64,000 nt of DNA, from positions 1-64,000 of the forward strand of contig CAMWRW010000001.1 of the NCBI GenBank assembly GCA_947176755.1, given 5' to 3'. Within the stretch, counting starts at the first letter, position 1; each line of letters starts with the position of its first letter. Both the position numbers and the translations under genes were made by a program. This document shows positions 35,872 to 44,738 of this stretch, in pieces. The DNA comes from an uncultured Porphyromonadaceae bacterium (GTDB lineage: Bacteria > Bacteroidota > Bacteroidia > Bacteroidales > Muribaculaceae). A model generated the notes under the pieces. That model had not been told where the DNA came from. It did not search any database and saw only the letters and a list, made by a program, of their open reading frames with translations.

Positions 35872-36948
35872 TTGGCACGCAGCGTTCTCATATTTCTTAT
35901 CAATGGATTAGGGGGAGCCGAAAAGGTGAGCCTTGATATTTCCCGGTTCCTGCACGACGACGGGTGGGAGGTTAACTACGCCGTTGTCGGCGTTGAGGAT
36001 GGCATTAATCCGCAGCTCACTCCCCGTTTTCTCCCAGGAGCAAGAGTGGAATTCATAAAATGGAAATCGCAGTTATCCCTGTTGAAAAATCTCCGGAACA
36101 CTATCCGCGACGTAAAGCCTGACGTGGTATTTTCCTCTGCAATGCACATCAATCAGAGGTTACTCCTGCTCTCCCCCCTCTTCCCGAAAATAAAATTCAT
36201 CGTCCGCAACGACAATTATCTCTACACTCTTCCCAAACTAAAAAAGACGACCCTCAGATTGACCTATCCTCTCGCGGATGGAATCATCTCCCAGACAGAG
36301 GAAATGGAAGAAGAGCTTGTCGCCATCGGCCTCTCGCCGCGAAAGATTCACACCCTCCACAATCCTGTCAATCTCGAATATATCCTCAAGCAAGCAGCGG
36401 AAGAGTCGCCGTTTCCCGACGACGGCCGGACTCGGTTCGTGGCTGTCGGGCGGACCGCCCGACAGAAAGGATTCGACATTCTGATCGAAGCCTTTTTCAA
36501 GGTTCAGACACGCCTTCCGGAAAGTGAACTCTATATCGTAGGGAACACCGATTATATGGGAGGAGAAAACTACCGCGCCTTGAAAAAGCGCATTAATGAA
36601 CTGGGAATCGAACAGAAAGTGCATTTCACCGGGTTTCAACATAATCCTTATAAATATATCCGGAATTCCGACGTATTCGTTCTCTCCTCCCGTTATGAAG
36701 GTCTGCCCAACGTATTGATAGAATCGCAGTTTCTCGGAGTTCCGGCCGCAGCTTTCACCTGCATCCCCATCATATCGCGGATAATCGACGAAGGGAAATC
36801 CGGATTTACAGCAACGCCGGGCGATCCAGATTCGCTTGCGGAAGCAATGGTCCGGGCCTCGCAACTGAGCCAATTCCAGCCGGTCTATACTCCGGCAGCC
36901 CCCACCGATTTCGTCAAACTCTTCGACTCTCTCATAAAGCAAGCATAA
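35872..36948 (+). CDS. Family 4 glycosyltransferase
   Basis: 358 residues, GT-B fold. N-terminal [19 protein letters not shown] and the C-terminal [22 protein letters not shown] (EX7E motif) mark GT4. The start appears to be TTG at 35872, 7 bases after the TupA stop, since the conserved first strand begins right there and no ATG is available. A TTG start suggests low or coupled translation. Confidence 0.88.
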   Translation: MARSVLIFLINGLGGAEKVSLDISRFLHDDGWEVNYAVVGVEDGINPQLTPRFLPGARVEFIKWKSQLSLLKNLRNTIRDVKPDVVFSSAMHINQRLLLLSPLFPKIKFIVRNDNYLYTLPKLKKTTLRLTYPLADGIISQTEEMEEELVAIGLSPRKIHTLHNPVNLEYILKQAAEESPFPDDGRTRFVAVGRTARQKGFDILIEAFFKVQTRLPESELYIVGNTDYMGGENYRALKKRINELGIEQKVHFTGFQHNPYKYIRNSDVFVLSSRYEGLPNVLIESQFLGVPAAAFTCIPIISRIIDEGKSGFTATPGDPDSLAEAMVRASQLSQFQPVYTPAAPTDFVKLFDSLIKQA

Positions 36949-36981
36949 TTTCGGAAATTCCGTTTCCGAAAGGTGCCGTCG

Positions 36982-37622
36982 GCTCCCCGGAATTCAACCT
37001 CCTCCCCGATCCCGCAACACGAATCAACTCCATGATAACCGATAAGGCCACTCTTAAAGCATATATCAAGGCCGACTTCGAGGCCCACGGCTTTAAATAT
37101 CCCTTTTTAGGGAGATTCACCTACGGAGAGAATTCCGTTATGTTCCGTTATCTGAAAAATCTGCGGAGGTGGGAATATCGCATCAACAAGCCCCAGCGCC
37201 CGTGGGACAGGTTGTTAAGACTATACCATTATTTCCGTTGGCGCCGTCTGAACATAAAATATCAACTTTATATCAAACCAAACTGCGTCGGCCCCGGCTT
37301 GCACCTCGTCCATCACGGCTATCGCCGGATTGATTCCATAAAATCGATCGGAAAGAACTGCACGATACTCCCGATGGTGCTCATCGGGAAAAAAGACCCC
37401 GGAGCCGATACATCTCAATCGACCATCGGCGACAACTGCTATATCGGAGCCGGAGCGTTGATAATGAATCCCGTGAACATCGGCAACAACGTGACTATAG
37501 GAGCCGGGTCGGTTGTCACCAAGGACATTCCTGACAATTGCGTTGTCGCCGGCAACCCTGCCAGAATAATCAGGATGAAAGAACCTCCCGCGCCTACGCG
37601 CTGAAGCTCCCCGGAATTCAAC
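36982..37622 (+). repeat. 17-base direct repeat bracketing an acetyltransferase gene
   Basis: The word GCTCCCCGGAATTCAAC occurs at 36982-36998 and again at 37606-37622, just outside each end of the acetyltransferase gene at 37032-37604. The copies are identical. They could mark insertion of the gene by a short-homology event, or be chance reuse of intergenic sequence. Confidence 0.6.
37032..37604 (+). CDS. Hexapeptide-repeat O-acetyltransferase (serine acetyltransferase-like)
   Basis: 190 residues. A helical N-terminus (1-75) is followed by a left-handed beta-helix (about 80-180) with [63 protein letters not shown] and the closing [10 protein letters not shown]. The catalytic His pair lies in LVHHGY. 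This pattern matches SAT/NodL-type acetyltransferases in capsule loci. Identical 17-base repeats flank the gene. Confidence 0.88.
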   Translation: MITDKATLKAYIKADFEAHGFKYPFLGRFTYGENSVMFRYLKNLRRWEYRINKPQRPWDRLLRLYHYFRWRRLNIKYQLYIKPNCVGPGLHLVHHGYRRIDSIKSIGKNCTILPMVLIGKKDPGADTSQSTIGDNCYIGAGALIMNPVNIGNNVTIGAGSVVTKDIPDNCVVAGNPARIIRMKEPPAPTR

Positions 37623-37669
37623 TGATAATAAAATTTTTCTTCCATTCGTTAAATCATAAAAGGATTAAA

Positions 37670-38464
37670 ATGAATCTCCCGTTTCCTCATATCTCCGACC
37701 ACAAGACATATCCCTCGACTTTTCTGTTTGCAGTAGAATGGAGAATCCATTTCAATATGGTCAGGAACGTTCAAAACTACCCTTTCTTCCGGGATTTTAT
37801 CAAAACTACGTTTGGAATAGAGTTAGGATTGGAGAATTTTCTTTCCATGAGTATCATTCCTCTCAAGTATACTCGGATGAATGAGAAAGTAAAGGTTAAA
37901 TTCACCGACAATTTCGCGGAATTCAAATTTGAAGCAGACGGTTATTCATCTTTTCAGGATTCTATTTCACCATTGCTAAAGCCTTTTTTAGAAATGTTGA
38001 AAAAAATCAATTCCGAGGTTTTTGATATGGTATGTAATAAAAAGAATCTCCTAATGATCAGACGGTCTGAACCCGGCGACGAGAAAGAACTTTTCGCCGG
38101 AATTTTCAGCAAAGAATTATTGTCTTATCCATCCTATCTGCTAAAAAAGGCGGAATTGGAAGAGGATCAGAAACCATCCGCTCGACTTATCGACATCTCA
38201 AATTCAGGCAATTCACTTCAGATTGTTTACGGAGCTTACTTCAAAAAGAGAGATGAGAAAATCCGACCTGAAACAGGACAATTTCTCCTCTATGATTACG
38301 GCCTGATGATGGAGTCTCAGATGAAATATAGACTACAGACAAATCAGGCGGGAAATTACATAGAAACCGCGCAGGAGATGAATAATTATATGTATGACTT
38401 ATTCCGGTGGGCTTTTAATACAGACGTATATAAAGCAATGGAATCAAAACCGATAGAAGTATGA
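37670..38464 (+). CDS. TIGR04255-like protein (first gene of accessory cassette 1)
   Basis: 264 residues from the ATG giving MNLPFPHI. The reading frame runs further upstream but overlaps the acetyltransferase gene and is not used. The layout (short N-terminal strand region, central MKYR and DYGLMME region, and C-terminal MYDLFRWAFNTDVYKAM) resembles the sporadically distributed TIGR04255 family; this is a tentative match. It and the next two genes are more AT-rich than the capsule genes on either side and have no link to sugar metabolism. It overlaps the next gene by 4 bases. Cytoplasmic. Function unknown. Confidence 0.55.
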   Translation: MNLPFPHISDHKTYPSTFLFAVEWRIHFNMVRNVQNYPFFRDFIKTTFGIELGLENFLSMSIIPLKYTRMNEKVKVKFTDNFAEFKFEADGYSSFQDSISPLLKPFLEMLKKINSEVFDMVCNKKNLLMIRRSEPGDEKELFAGIFSKELLSYPSYLLKKAELEEDQKPSARLIDISNSGNSLQIVYGAYFKKRDEKIRPETGQFLLYDYGLMMESQMKYRLQTNQAGNYIETAQEMNNYMYDLFRWAFNTDVYKAMESKPIEV

Positions 38465-38982
38465 TTTCAGCAGCCGTAGCATATCCCGCTTGGGAGGAAT
38501 CAACCGCCATCGCAATAGTGCGCCCGCAGCCTGCACATGAATTGGATGGAAACTTTTTCACCTTCCTTAAACAGTCGGAATCCAACGGCGAGCCCCTATG
38601 CTGGATTGACCGTCTGGGATTCTCACTTGAAAAGAAAGCCAAAGAGGTAAAAAAATTTACATTTTTAAGAAACTGGCAAATTCGTCATATCGAACGCGCC
38701 ACGCCTGCAATGCTCTCTATGATACTCAAAATGGAAGCTGCCCTATCTCCTGAAATTGAAAAATTCGATTTTGGAGAAATCATGGAGAATCATAATACTT
38801 ACGTTTCATTAATTCTGTCAGAATCCCTTCGTATCAACCTGAACGTTTATGATGGGGATTTCTCCACTTTTTACCTGACCTATTATTCAATGGGAAAACC
38901 GGTGCGTCAAGATTTGTTGGATTTTAATGAAACAATTGAAGCCTTTAGAGCTGTTCGTAACGCCCTTAACAATCGGCAATAA
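38461..38982 (+). CDS. Unknown protein (second gene of accessory cassette 1)
   Basis: 173 residues, no signal peptide or membrane helix. It begins MISAAVAYPAWEES and has a mixed strand/helix pattern ending in a long helix (DFNETIEAFRAVRNALNN). It overlaps the TIGR04255-like gene by 4 bases and precedes the third cassette gene by 14 bases, so the three are co-translated. I do not recognise a family. Confidence 0.6.
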   Translation: MISAAVAYPAWEESTAIAIVRPQPAHELDGNFFTFLKQSESNGEPLCWIDRLGFSLEKKAKEVKKFTFLRNWQIRHIERATPAMLSMILKMEAALSPEIEKFDFGEIMENHNTYVSLILSESLRINLNVYDGDFSTFYLTYYSMGKPVRQDLLDFNETIEAFRAVRNALNNRQ

Positions 38983-38996
38983 TCAGTTTTTATAAA

Positions 38997-39815
38997 ATGC
39001 TCCCTTATCCGAAAGAGATTCTACCTTCTATAAAGTATAAACGATCCTTTGAGATTTCCAATCTTGAAAAAGATAAACATTACTTTCTCCACAGAAGATC
39101 TGAACTTGAAAGGTCAGAATGTTTTTACGACGGTATTGAAGATATCGTTCATTTAAAACCTGGTGCAATCACCCACTTGCTGAATTTATCTGTCAACATC
39201 GTGGGAGGTAAATTTGTGCCCGGAAGGCATGCTTTATGGGTTCAGAAAAATGGAGGAGAACTGGATTGGGAAGAAGAGGAAATCATCATTGACAATTTTA
39301 AGGATAAATACATATTGCTTAAAGGCGACTTTCCTCAATTTTGGTTTTGTATTAAAGACTTGCAGGGAGTCTCTCTGAAATATCCCAGAACATTCAATAA
39401 GGAAACTGATGCCGAAGGTTATGCTGTTATCAAGCCATCCGAGACTGAACTCGCCGAGAATGGCGATTTAAAGAAAATTAATGAGGACATTGATTTACTC
39501 AACAATCTTTTTGAAAATTCAGGGAAAGAACCTGATAATAAAAAGAAGAAGAAAGCCAAAATTAAGAAGAATGTTGAGTTTCTCACTAAAGGAAGAATCC
39601 AGGTTGAGCATAGACCAACAAAATTAAATTATTGGCATTGTCAAGTATATACGGAAACGCAATTGGCAAACGGCTCATTCGAGAGAACACCGGAGAAAAA
39701 GAAAGCACAATGGATTGTTGACATTCTGCACGCACTTGATGAAAAGTTAAGGCTTTCACTTCTCTTGCAATGTCCTGCATATACAGAAATATCCCCTCAA
39801 GTTTACATGAAGTAA
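38997..39815 (+). CDS. Unknown protein with Lys-rich linker (third gene of accessory cassette 1)
   Basis: 272 residues. The N-terminal part (about 1-140) is strand-rich (FEISNLEKDKHYFLH, ITHLLNLSVNIVGG). An acidic helix (about 148-175) and a strongly basic low-complexity linker (about 180-192, KKKKKAKIKK) lead to a C-terminal domain with EHRPTKLNYWHCQVYTET and a long final helix (IVDILHALDEKLRLSLL). No catalytic motif is obvious. No signal peptide. It ends 31 bases before the next glycosyltransferase gene. Function unknown. Confidence 0.6.
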   Translation: MLPYPKEILPSIKYKRSFEISNLEKDKHYFLHRRSELERSECFYDGIEDIVHLKPGAITHLLNLSVNIVGGKFVPGRHALWVQKNGGELDWEEEEIIIDNFKDKYILLKGDFPQFWFCIKDLQGVSLKYPRTFNKETDAEGYAVIKPSETELAENGDLKKINEDIDLLNNLFENSGKEPDNKKKKKAKIKKNVEFLTKGRIQVEHRPTKLNYWHCQVYTETQLANGSFERTPEKKKAQWIVDILHALDEKLRLSLLLQCPAYTEISPQVYMK

Positions 39816-39845
39816 CTTTTCAATTAAAATTGATTGAATAATTAA

Positions 39846-40847
39846 ATGAAGAAAAAGAAAGTTATCCAAATAAAATCTGAACTATACAAAATCACCGGCA
39901 TCCAGCGCGTGATGATGGATATCCATCATGCTCTTCAAGATAATTTTGATTGCCGGATTATGGGAAAGGAGACTTTCAGCGAGGTTAATCCTAATCTCGG
40001 AATTAGCGAATCCGACTATAGCCGGTTCACAAATCCTCTGTCGCTGAAAGACTCCGTGGTGATTATCCACGAACGCCGTCTTTTGCCCCTGATGTGGATT
40101 CTGACACGCATGCCGGGGCTTAATATCCATTGTATCTATATCCACCATAATGAATTATGCGGCCGTAAGAGACTCTCATTGTTCCCCGACAACATTGTGG
40201 CCATCTCCGACCGCGGGATAGAAAACCTCACCGGATATTTTAATTATCCTGCTTCCTCAATCACAAAAATCCATAATTGCGTAAAAGAAACCGGCCCATA
40301 TTCAAAGCGCACAAAAAAAATCAATCCCGAAGAAATAAAAATTCTTTATCCGGCGAGAATCAACGATGTGAAGCGCCAGCTTGAGATTGTTGAGAGGCTT
40401 AATGGGAAACTTGATCCGCGCGTAAGGATTCTTTTTGCCGGAATCGGTCCGAATTACGAAGCGTTGAAGAAAACATGCGACGGGAATCCGCAATTCGTGG
40501 CTCTCGGATTTCGAGACGATGTTCCGGATTTGATGAAGGAGAGTGATTTCACGATGCTCTTCTCCAAACATGAAGGCCTCCCGATCTCCCTCATCGAGTC
40601 CTGCCAATGCGGAACGCCTGCAATATGCAACGATGTCGGAGGAAACACGGAAATAATATCCGATGGCGAAAATGGGTTTGTCTGCAATGACTGGGATTCA
40701 CTTCTCCGCACACTCAACCGGCTGCCCGACCTCTCTCAGGAAGAAATCGACAGGATGTCGGCCCGCGCCCGCGAATCATACGAGAAGAATTTCAGATTCG
40801 ACACGTTCAAACAAAAATACACCGAACTCATTAACTCAATCATATAA
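39846..40847 (+). CDS. Family 4 glycosyltransferase
   Basis: 333 residues, GT-B fold, shorter than average. ITGIQRVMMDIHHAL near the N-terminus replaces the usual GGAE loop; the C-terminal FSKHEGLPISLIESCQCGTPAICNDVGG is the GT4 nucleotide-sugar site. GNTEIISDGENGFV follows as normal. It resumes the capsule operon after cassette 1 and its stop overlaps the next start (TAATG). Confidence 0.88.
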   Translation: MKKKKVIQIKSELYKITGIQRVMMDIHHALQDNFDCRIMGKETFSEVNPNLGISESDYSRFTNPLSLKDSVVIIHERRLLPLMWILTRMPGLNIHCIYIHHNELCGRKRLSLFPDNIVAISDRGIENLTGYFNYPASSITKIHNCVKETGPYSKRTKKINPEEIKILYPARINDVKRQLEIVERLNGKLDPRVRILFAGIGPNYEALKKTCDGNPQFVALGFRDDVPDLMKESDFTMLFSKHEGLPISLIESCQCGTPAICNDVGGNTEIISDGENGFVCNDWDSLLRTLNRLPDLSQEEIDRMSARARESYEKNFRFDTFKQKYTELINSII

Positions 40848-42040
40848 TGCCCCAATTAGCCTCGAAAGAGACCTGCACCGGATGTGCGGCCTGTGGAAAC
40901 ATCTGCCCTCACGATGCGATTACGCTCCGGCCCAATGAAGAAGGATTTCTTCAGCCCTCAATCAATCCGGAGAAATGCGTGGAATGTAAATTATGCGAAA
41001 AGGCTTGTCCTATTGTCAACGGTAAAGACCTGAAGCATCCTGAAGTTACCCAGGTTTATGCTTTATGGGATAACCGGACAAGAACGGAAAGCAGTTCGGG
41101 AGGTGCTTTCTCAGCCTTCGCCCGCAACGTGCTCGATAAGGGTGGTGTAGTTTTTGGGGCAGCTTGGACAGATGAATTCACCTGCGGACACATAGAATGC
41201 ACTTCTCCCAAAGAACTATCCCGGCTCCGCGGATCAAAATATGTTCAAAGCGACATCAATAATACATTCAAAGCCGCCAAGGCCGCATTGACGGAAGGCA
41301 AACCGGTGTTGTTCACCGGGACGCCTTGTCAGATCGCAGGGTTGAGATCATTCCTCCTGAAACCTTATCCCAACCTTCTCACAATCGACATCGTTTGCCA
41401 CGGAGTCCCTTCCAACGTGCTATTTAAAAATTATATATCAAAATTAAAAGCGGAATATCCTCAATATCGGGATGCCACAGGATTCAGTTTCAGGAATCTG
41501 AAAGGTTGGGGTCTGCAACCGGCAGTACGCCTTCAAGACAAATCCATGAAACATCTGTCAGGAATCCCCAATCTCTATATGCATGGTTTTAATAGAGGTA
41601 TGATTTTCAGAGAATCATGCTATGATTGCCATTTCAACGGACTCTCACGAGTCGGCGACCTGACCATTGCCGATTTCTGGGGTCTCGGTAGGCAGGGAAC
41701 ACCTTTTAGCCATAATCAGACGCAAGGGGTTTCGCTTGTTCTTGCAAATTCCGAGGCAGGTCGGCAAGCACTCGGCGAACTAAAGGACTGCTTTATAGAA
41801 CCCCGTGCTGTAGAAGAAGCCATTCCCTACAATCATAATTTGGTTGCGTCCACGAAATTATCTCCGGATCGCGAGACGTTGATTGCCGCATTTAATAATC
41901 CAGAACTGACGCTTAAGGAAATCAGCAACAGTTTCCACCTGACCAACAAAACACTTAAAGGAAGAATCAAGTCGTTACTCAAAAAATCAGGCTTGTTCTG
42001 GCCGGTTAAATCCTTAATTGAGAAAATCAGAGCTTTATGA
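40847..42040 (+). CDS. Coenzyme F420 hydrogenase beta-subunit-like iron-sulfur protein
   Basis: 397 residues. Two [4Fe-4S] ferredoxin motifs are intact: Cys10-13-16-20 and Cys44-47-50-54. The rest matches the FrhB-like N- and C-terminal domains (SSGGAFSAFARNVL, GTPCQIAGLRSFL, DIVCHGVPSNVL, DFWGLG). Bacteroidota lack F420, and genes of this type repeatedly sit beside polysaccharide pyruvyl transferase genes, as here (4-base overlap). A redox role in making or reducing the pyruvyl or another sugar modification is inferred. Confidence 0.9.
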   Translation: MPQLASKETCTGCAACGNICPHDAITLRPNEEGFLQPSINPEKCVECKLCEKACPIVNGKDLKHPEVTQVYALWDNRTRTESSSGGAFSAFARNVLDKGGVVFGAAWTDEFTCGHIECTSPKELSRLRGSKYVQSDINNTFKAAKAALTEGKPVLFTGTPCQIAGLRSFLLKPYPNLLTIDIVCHGVPSNVLFKNYISKLKAEYPQYRDATGFSFRNLKGWGLQPAVRLQDKSMKHLSGIPNLYMHGFNRGMIFRESCYDCHFNGLSRVGDLTIADFWGLGRQGTPFSHNQTQGVSLVLANSEAGRQALGELKDCFIEPRAVEEAIPYNHNLVASTKLSPDRETLIAAFNNPELTLKEISNSFHLTNKTLKGRIKSLLKKSGLFWPVKSLIEKIRAL

Positions 42041-43110
42041 AAGTCGGAATCCTTTCCATGCAGCAGATCACCAATTACGGGTCTTTCTTGCAGGCATACG
42101 GTTTGAAATCTATCTTGGAAAGCCTTGGGCATTCCGTGGAATTTATCAACATCGTTCCCGGCAAACAGCTCCACGAGTATAAGAAAGGAAAATTCCATCG
42201 CCTGTCGCTCATTGCGAAAAGGCTGATGGTGAGGAATCCTTTCAAACAAATAAAATACTCCCTGCTGCTTCACCGACGTTTCGACTCTGAGTTCAAACCC
42301 GAACTCGGGGTAATTCCGGGAGAGAATAATTCTCGCTTCGATGCCGTCGTGATCGGTAGCGACGAGGTGTTCAATATTGCGCAGCAGACTTGGTTCGGAT
42401 ATTCCCCCCAACTGTTCGGGCAAGGATTGGACACAGATAAGTTGATAAGTTATGCAGCGTGCTTCGGCGCAACGACCACGGATATTCTCCATAAACTGGG
42501 ATTATCGGAGGAAATAGCCGGACTGCTTAATAACTTCAATGCCATCTCTGTCAGAGACCGCAACAGCTGTGACACCGTGAAGAAGCTGACGGGCAAAATG
42601 CCGGAACTCAACATAGATCCAGTGCTTGCCTACGACTTCGGCAAAGAGATAAGCCTGCCGGAACGCGATGACGACTATATGCTTATTTATACATATCCGG
42701 GAAGAATGAACTCCCCGCGAGAAATAAAGGCAATTAAGGATTACGCCCGTCGCCACAATCTGAAAATAATATCAATCGCCGACTATTTCGATTGGGTCGA
42801 TGAAGTTGTCACGCCCCATCCATTTGAAGTGCTGGGATATTTCAAGAAAGCCAAATGCATCGTTACCGACACGTTTCATGGTTCAGTGATGTCAATGAAA
42901 TATAATCGGCCGTTTGCCGTGATTGTGCGCGACATGAACTCCAATAAACTGAGTTTCCTGATGAAACAATTCGGCCTTGAGGCGCGCATCGCGTCAGACC
43001 CGGCGCAAATTTCCGACATTCTCAACAACAAAATCAACTTTGATTCTGTTAATTTAACAATAGCCGACGAAAGAGAGAAGAGTTTACAATATCTCTCACT
43101 CAATTTATAA
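42037..43110 (+). CDS. Polysaccharide pyruvyl transferase family protein
   Basis: 357 residues. GILSMQQITNYGSFLQAYGLKSIL at the start (the NYGSxLQAY signature), VVIGSDEVFN, SYAACFG, ISVRDRNSC, and VTDTFHGSVMSMKYNRPF near the C-terminus identify the WcaK/CsaB-like family. These enzymes attach ketal-linked pyruvate to sugars using phosphoenolpyruvate, adding negative charge. It overlaps the FrhB-like gene by 4 bases. Confidence 0.92.
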   Translation: MKVGILSMQQITNYGSFLQAYGLKSILESLGHSVEFINIVPGKQLHEYKKGKFHRLSLIAKRLMVRNPFKQIKYSLLLHRRFDSEFKPELGVIPGENNSRFDAVVIGSDEVFNIAQQTWFGYSPQLFGQGLDTDKLISYAACFGATTTDILHKLGLSEEIAGLLNNFNAISVRDRNSCDTVKKLTGKMPELNIDPVLAYDFGKEISLPERDDDYMLIYTYPGRMNSPREIKAIKDYARRHNLKIISIADYFDWVDEVVTPHPFEVLGYFKKAKCIVTDTFHGSVMSMKYNRPFAVIVRDMNSNKLSFLMKQFGLEARIASDPAQISDILNNKINFDSVNLTIADEREKSLQYLSLNL

Positions 43111-43163
43111 AGCATTTGAAACCTTAATCTGATTCCACTTTATCAACCTTAGATTATCAAACC

Positions 43164-43916
43164 ATGCATCTACACAATTTTCTCGTAAAACTCAAGACCT
43201 CCTCAAAGGGTTATCCTGAGTCGACTTTCGGCGGGAAACATCGTGCCTATACGTGTGTGAATGCCTTTTCATATCATATTGTGCGCCGCAATCTGGAAAC
43301 CTATAACAAGCTCGACGGCATCTTTGTCGACGGCATCTTTATGTGCAAGATGCTCAACTGGTTCTGGCGTCTTCCGATTCCCCGCCTGAGTTTTGATATG
43401 ACAGGAATTGCTCCCGACCTTTTTTCCACTCTGGAGAAAGATGGCCGATCGATTTATTTCATCGGAGCGAAACCCGACGAGATACGCCTTTCCGTGGAAA
43501 ATATATCCTCTTCATATCCGGCAATGAAAATTGCAGGATACCGTGACGGATATTTCAAAGACAGTGCCGACCGCAGCAGAGTGATAAAGGAACTCATTGC
43601 GCAGAATCCGGATTTTCTGATTGTGGGTATGGGCTCGCCCCTTCAGGAGAAATTCGCCATAGATATCCGCGAGGCCGGCTATCAGGGCACAGTCTTCACC
43701 TGCGGCGGTTTTCTTCATCAGACATCCGCTTCAATTCAGTATTATCCCGACTGGATAAACAAATATAACCTGCGAGCCTTCTACCGTCTTTATCGGGAGA
43801 AGGGAATGTTCCGGAGGCTTTTCAATGTGCTTATACAATTTCCGGCTTTATTCACTTACGATACAGTGAGGTCATATTTCTCCACTCGCAAACAGATTGC
43901 ATCCACAAAAAATTAA
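43164..43916 (+). CDS. WecG/TagA/CpsF family glycosyltransferase (GT26)
   Basis: 250 residues. TYVCVNAFSYHIV-like start, VDGIFM, the central SIYFIGAKPDEI and the family motif VGMGSPLQEKF, with CGGFLHQ, define GT26 enzymes such as TagA and WecG. These act early on undecaprenyl-linked intermediates, often adding a ManNAc- or ManNAcA-type sugar. It is the last gene before a strong terminator. Confidence 0.9.
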   Translation: MHLHNFLVKLKTSSKGYPESTFGGKHRAYTCVNAFSYHIVRRNLETYNKLDGIFVDGIFMCKMLNWFWRLPIPRLSFDMTGIAPDLFSTLEKDGRSIYFIGAKPDEIRLSVENISSSYPAMKIAGYRDGYFKDSADRSRVIKELIAQNPDFLIVGMGSPLQEKFAIDIREAGYQGTVFTCGGFLHQTSASIQYYPDWINKYNLRAFYRLYREKGMFRRLFNVLIQFPALFTYDTVRSYFSTRKQIASTKN

Positions 43917-43983
43917 CGGCATACTGTAAATTTCTTAGGGACGCATCCGTGTTCCTGATTTTCACCGTATAATAACCTACAAT

Positions 43984-44020
43984 AAGTGCCTGAGACGATA
44001 ATGTTTCAGGCACTTTTTTT
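43984..44020 (+). terminator. Intrinsic terminator ending the first part of the capsule operon
   Basis: A ten-base-pair stem (aagtgcctga with tcaggcactt) with a 12-base loop and a run of eight T. It lies 68 bases after the GT26 stop and separates the plus-strand capsule operon from the minus-strand genes that follow. Confidence 0.9.
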
Positions 44021-44036
44021 AGTTTAAGGTAATAAG

Positions 44037-44381
44037 TCAGGGATTGGTTTGACTATCCTTGGCGTAGACATAAACCCAACAGGAATCTTTTCTCCCCCCG
44101 TTATCGGGACGTGCGCCGACATCAAATCCACGCGAATCCATAACCTTCTCAACTTCCCCCGCTTGAGCTCGACTCAAGGTTTTTACCTCCGCGATATTTT
44201 CAGAACTGTGGTCGTTTTCACGTCTGTCGCAGTTGTTGGTAATTCCACAGTAATAATCGTCGGGATTAAAGTCCTTTCCTTTTCTCTTCGAATCTTCTCT
44301 CGCTTCATTTTCCAAATAATCAGCCACTTGATCGGCTGTCACTTTGATGGTCTTGCCACCTTTTAATTTAAAATTCACCAT
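44037..44381 (-). CDS. Small protein with GIY-YIG-like motif
   Basis: 114 residues. The core DDYYCGITNNCDRRENDH resembles the GIY-YIG nuclease start (YYxGITNNxxRR...H). The C-terminal WVYVYA and the helix SRAQAGEVEKVMDSRG also fit the fold. The catalytic Glu usually found further on is not clear, so it may be inactive or a distant relative. It has its own perfect promoter upstream and stands alone in an AT-rich stretch beside a repeat array. Confidence 0.6.
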   Translation of the reverse strand: MVNFKLKGGKTIKVTADQVADYLENEAREDSKRKGKDFNPDDYYCGITNNCDRRENDHSSENIAEVKTLSRAQAGEVEKVMDSRGFDVGARPDNGGRKDSCWVYVYAKDSQTNP

Positions 44382-44453
44382 GATTTTATTTATTTAATTA
44401 ATTATTAATCTTGCTCTCATGCAAGTCTTTTCACTTATATTCTAATTTACTAT

Positions 44454-44486
44454 GCAAATATACTGATTTTTCTTTAAATTTCCAAA
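44454..44486 (-). promoter_or_regulatory. Promoter of the GIY-YIG-like gene
   Basis: On the minus strand TTTG (44483-44486), 20 bases, TATATTTG (44455-44462). Perfect match to the Bacteroidales consensus. The leader to the ATG is about 65 bases and AT-rich. Confidence 0.75.
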
Positions 44487-44580
44487 TATTTTTCTAATTT
44501 TTATTTATTTTAACATATCGGCAATTTGGCACGCTTTTTCAGGTCGGGAATCATGTTGCTTTCGATGCGATTTTATGATG

Positions 44581-44700
44581 TTCGACGCGCTGATTACTTT
44601 TTTCAGTGCGTTGATTACTTTTTTCGGCGCGGACGCGATTATACTATGTTCGGCGCGTTTATTACTGCTTTCGGCGCGGACGCGATTAATCGCGTCCCTA
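44581..44700. repeat. Array A of short direct repeats
   Basis: About five degenerate units of roughly 20-26 bases, with the theme GCGCGTTGATTACTTTTTTC and a variant ending GCGCGGACGCGATT. The array ends in the perfect 20-base palindrome GGACGCGATTAATCGCGTCC. An almost identical array in the same orientation lies at 46805-47013. Frames through it are not genes. The AT-rich bases 44382-44580 hold only a promoter. Confidence 0.82.
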
Positions 44701-44738
44701 CTGGGATGGCCGTTTCCGTTGTTCGACCCGATTTTCAA

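Noticed and set aside
44505-44738. A 77-residue minus-strand reading frame through array A
   Set aside because: It consists almost wholly of translated repeats, and no such frame runs across array B.
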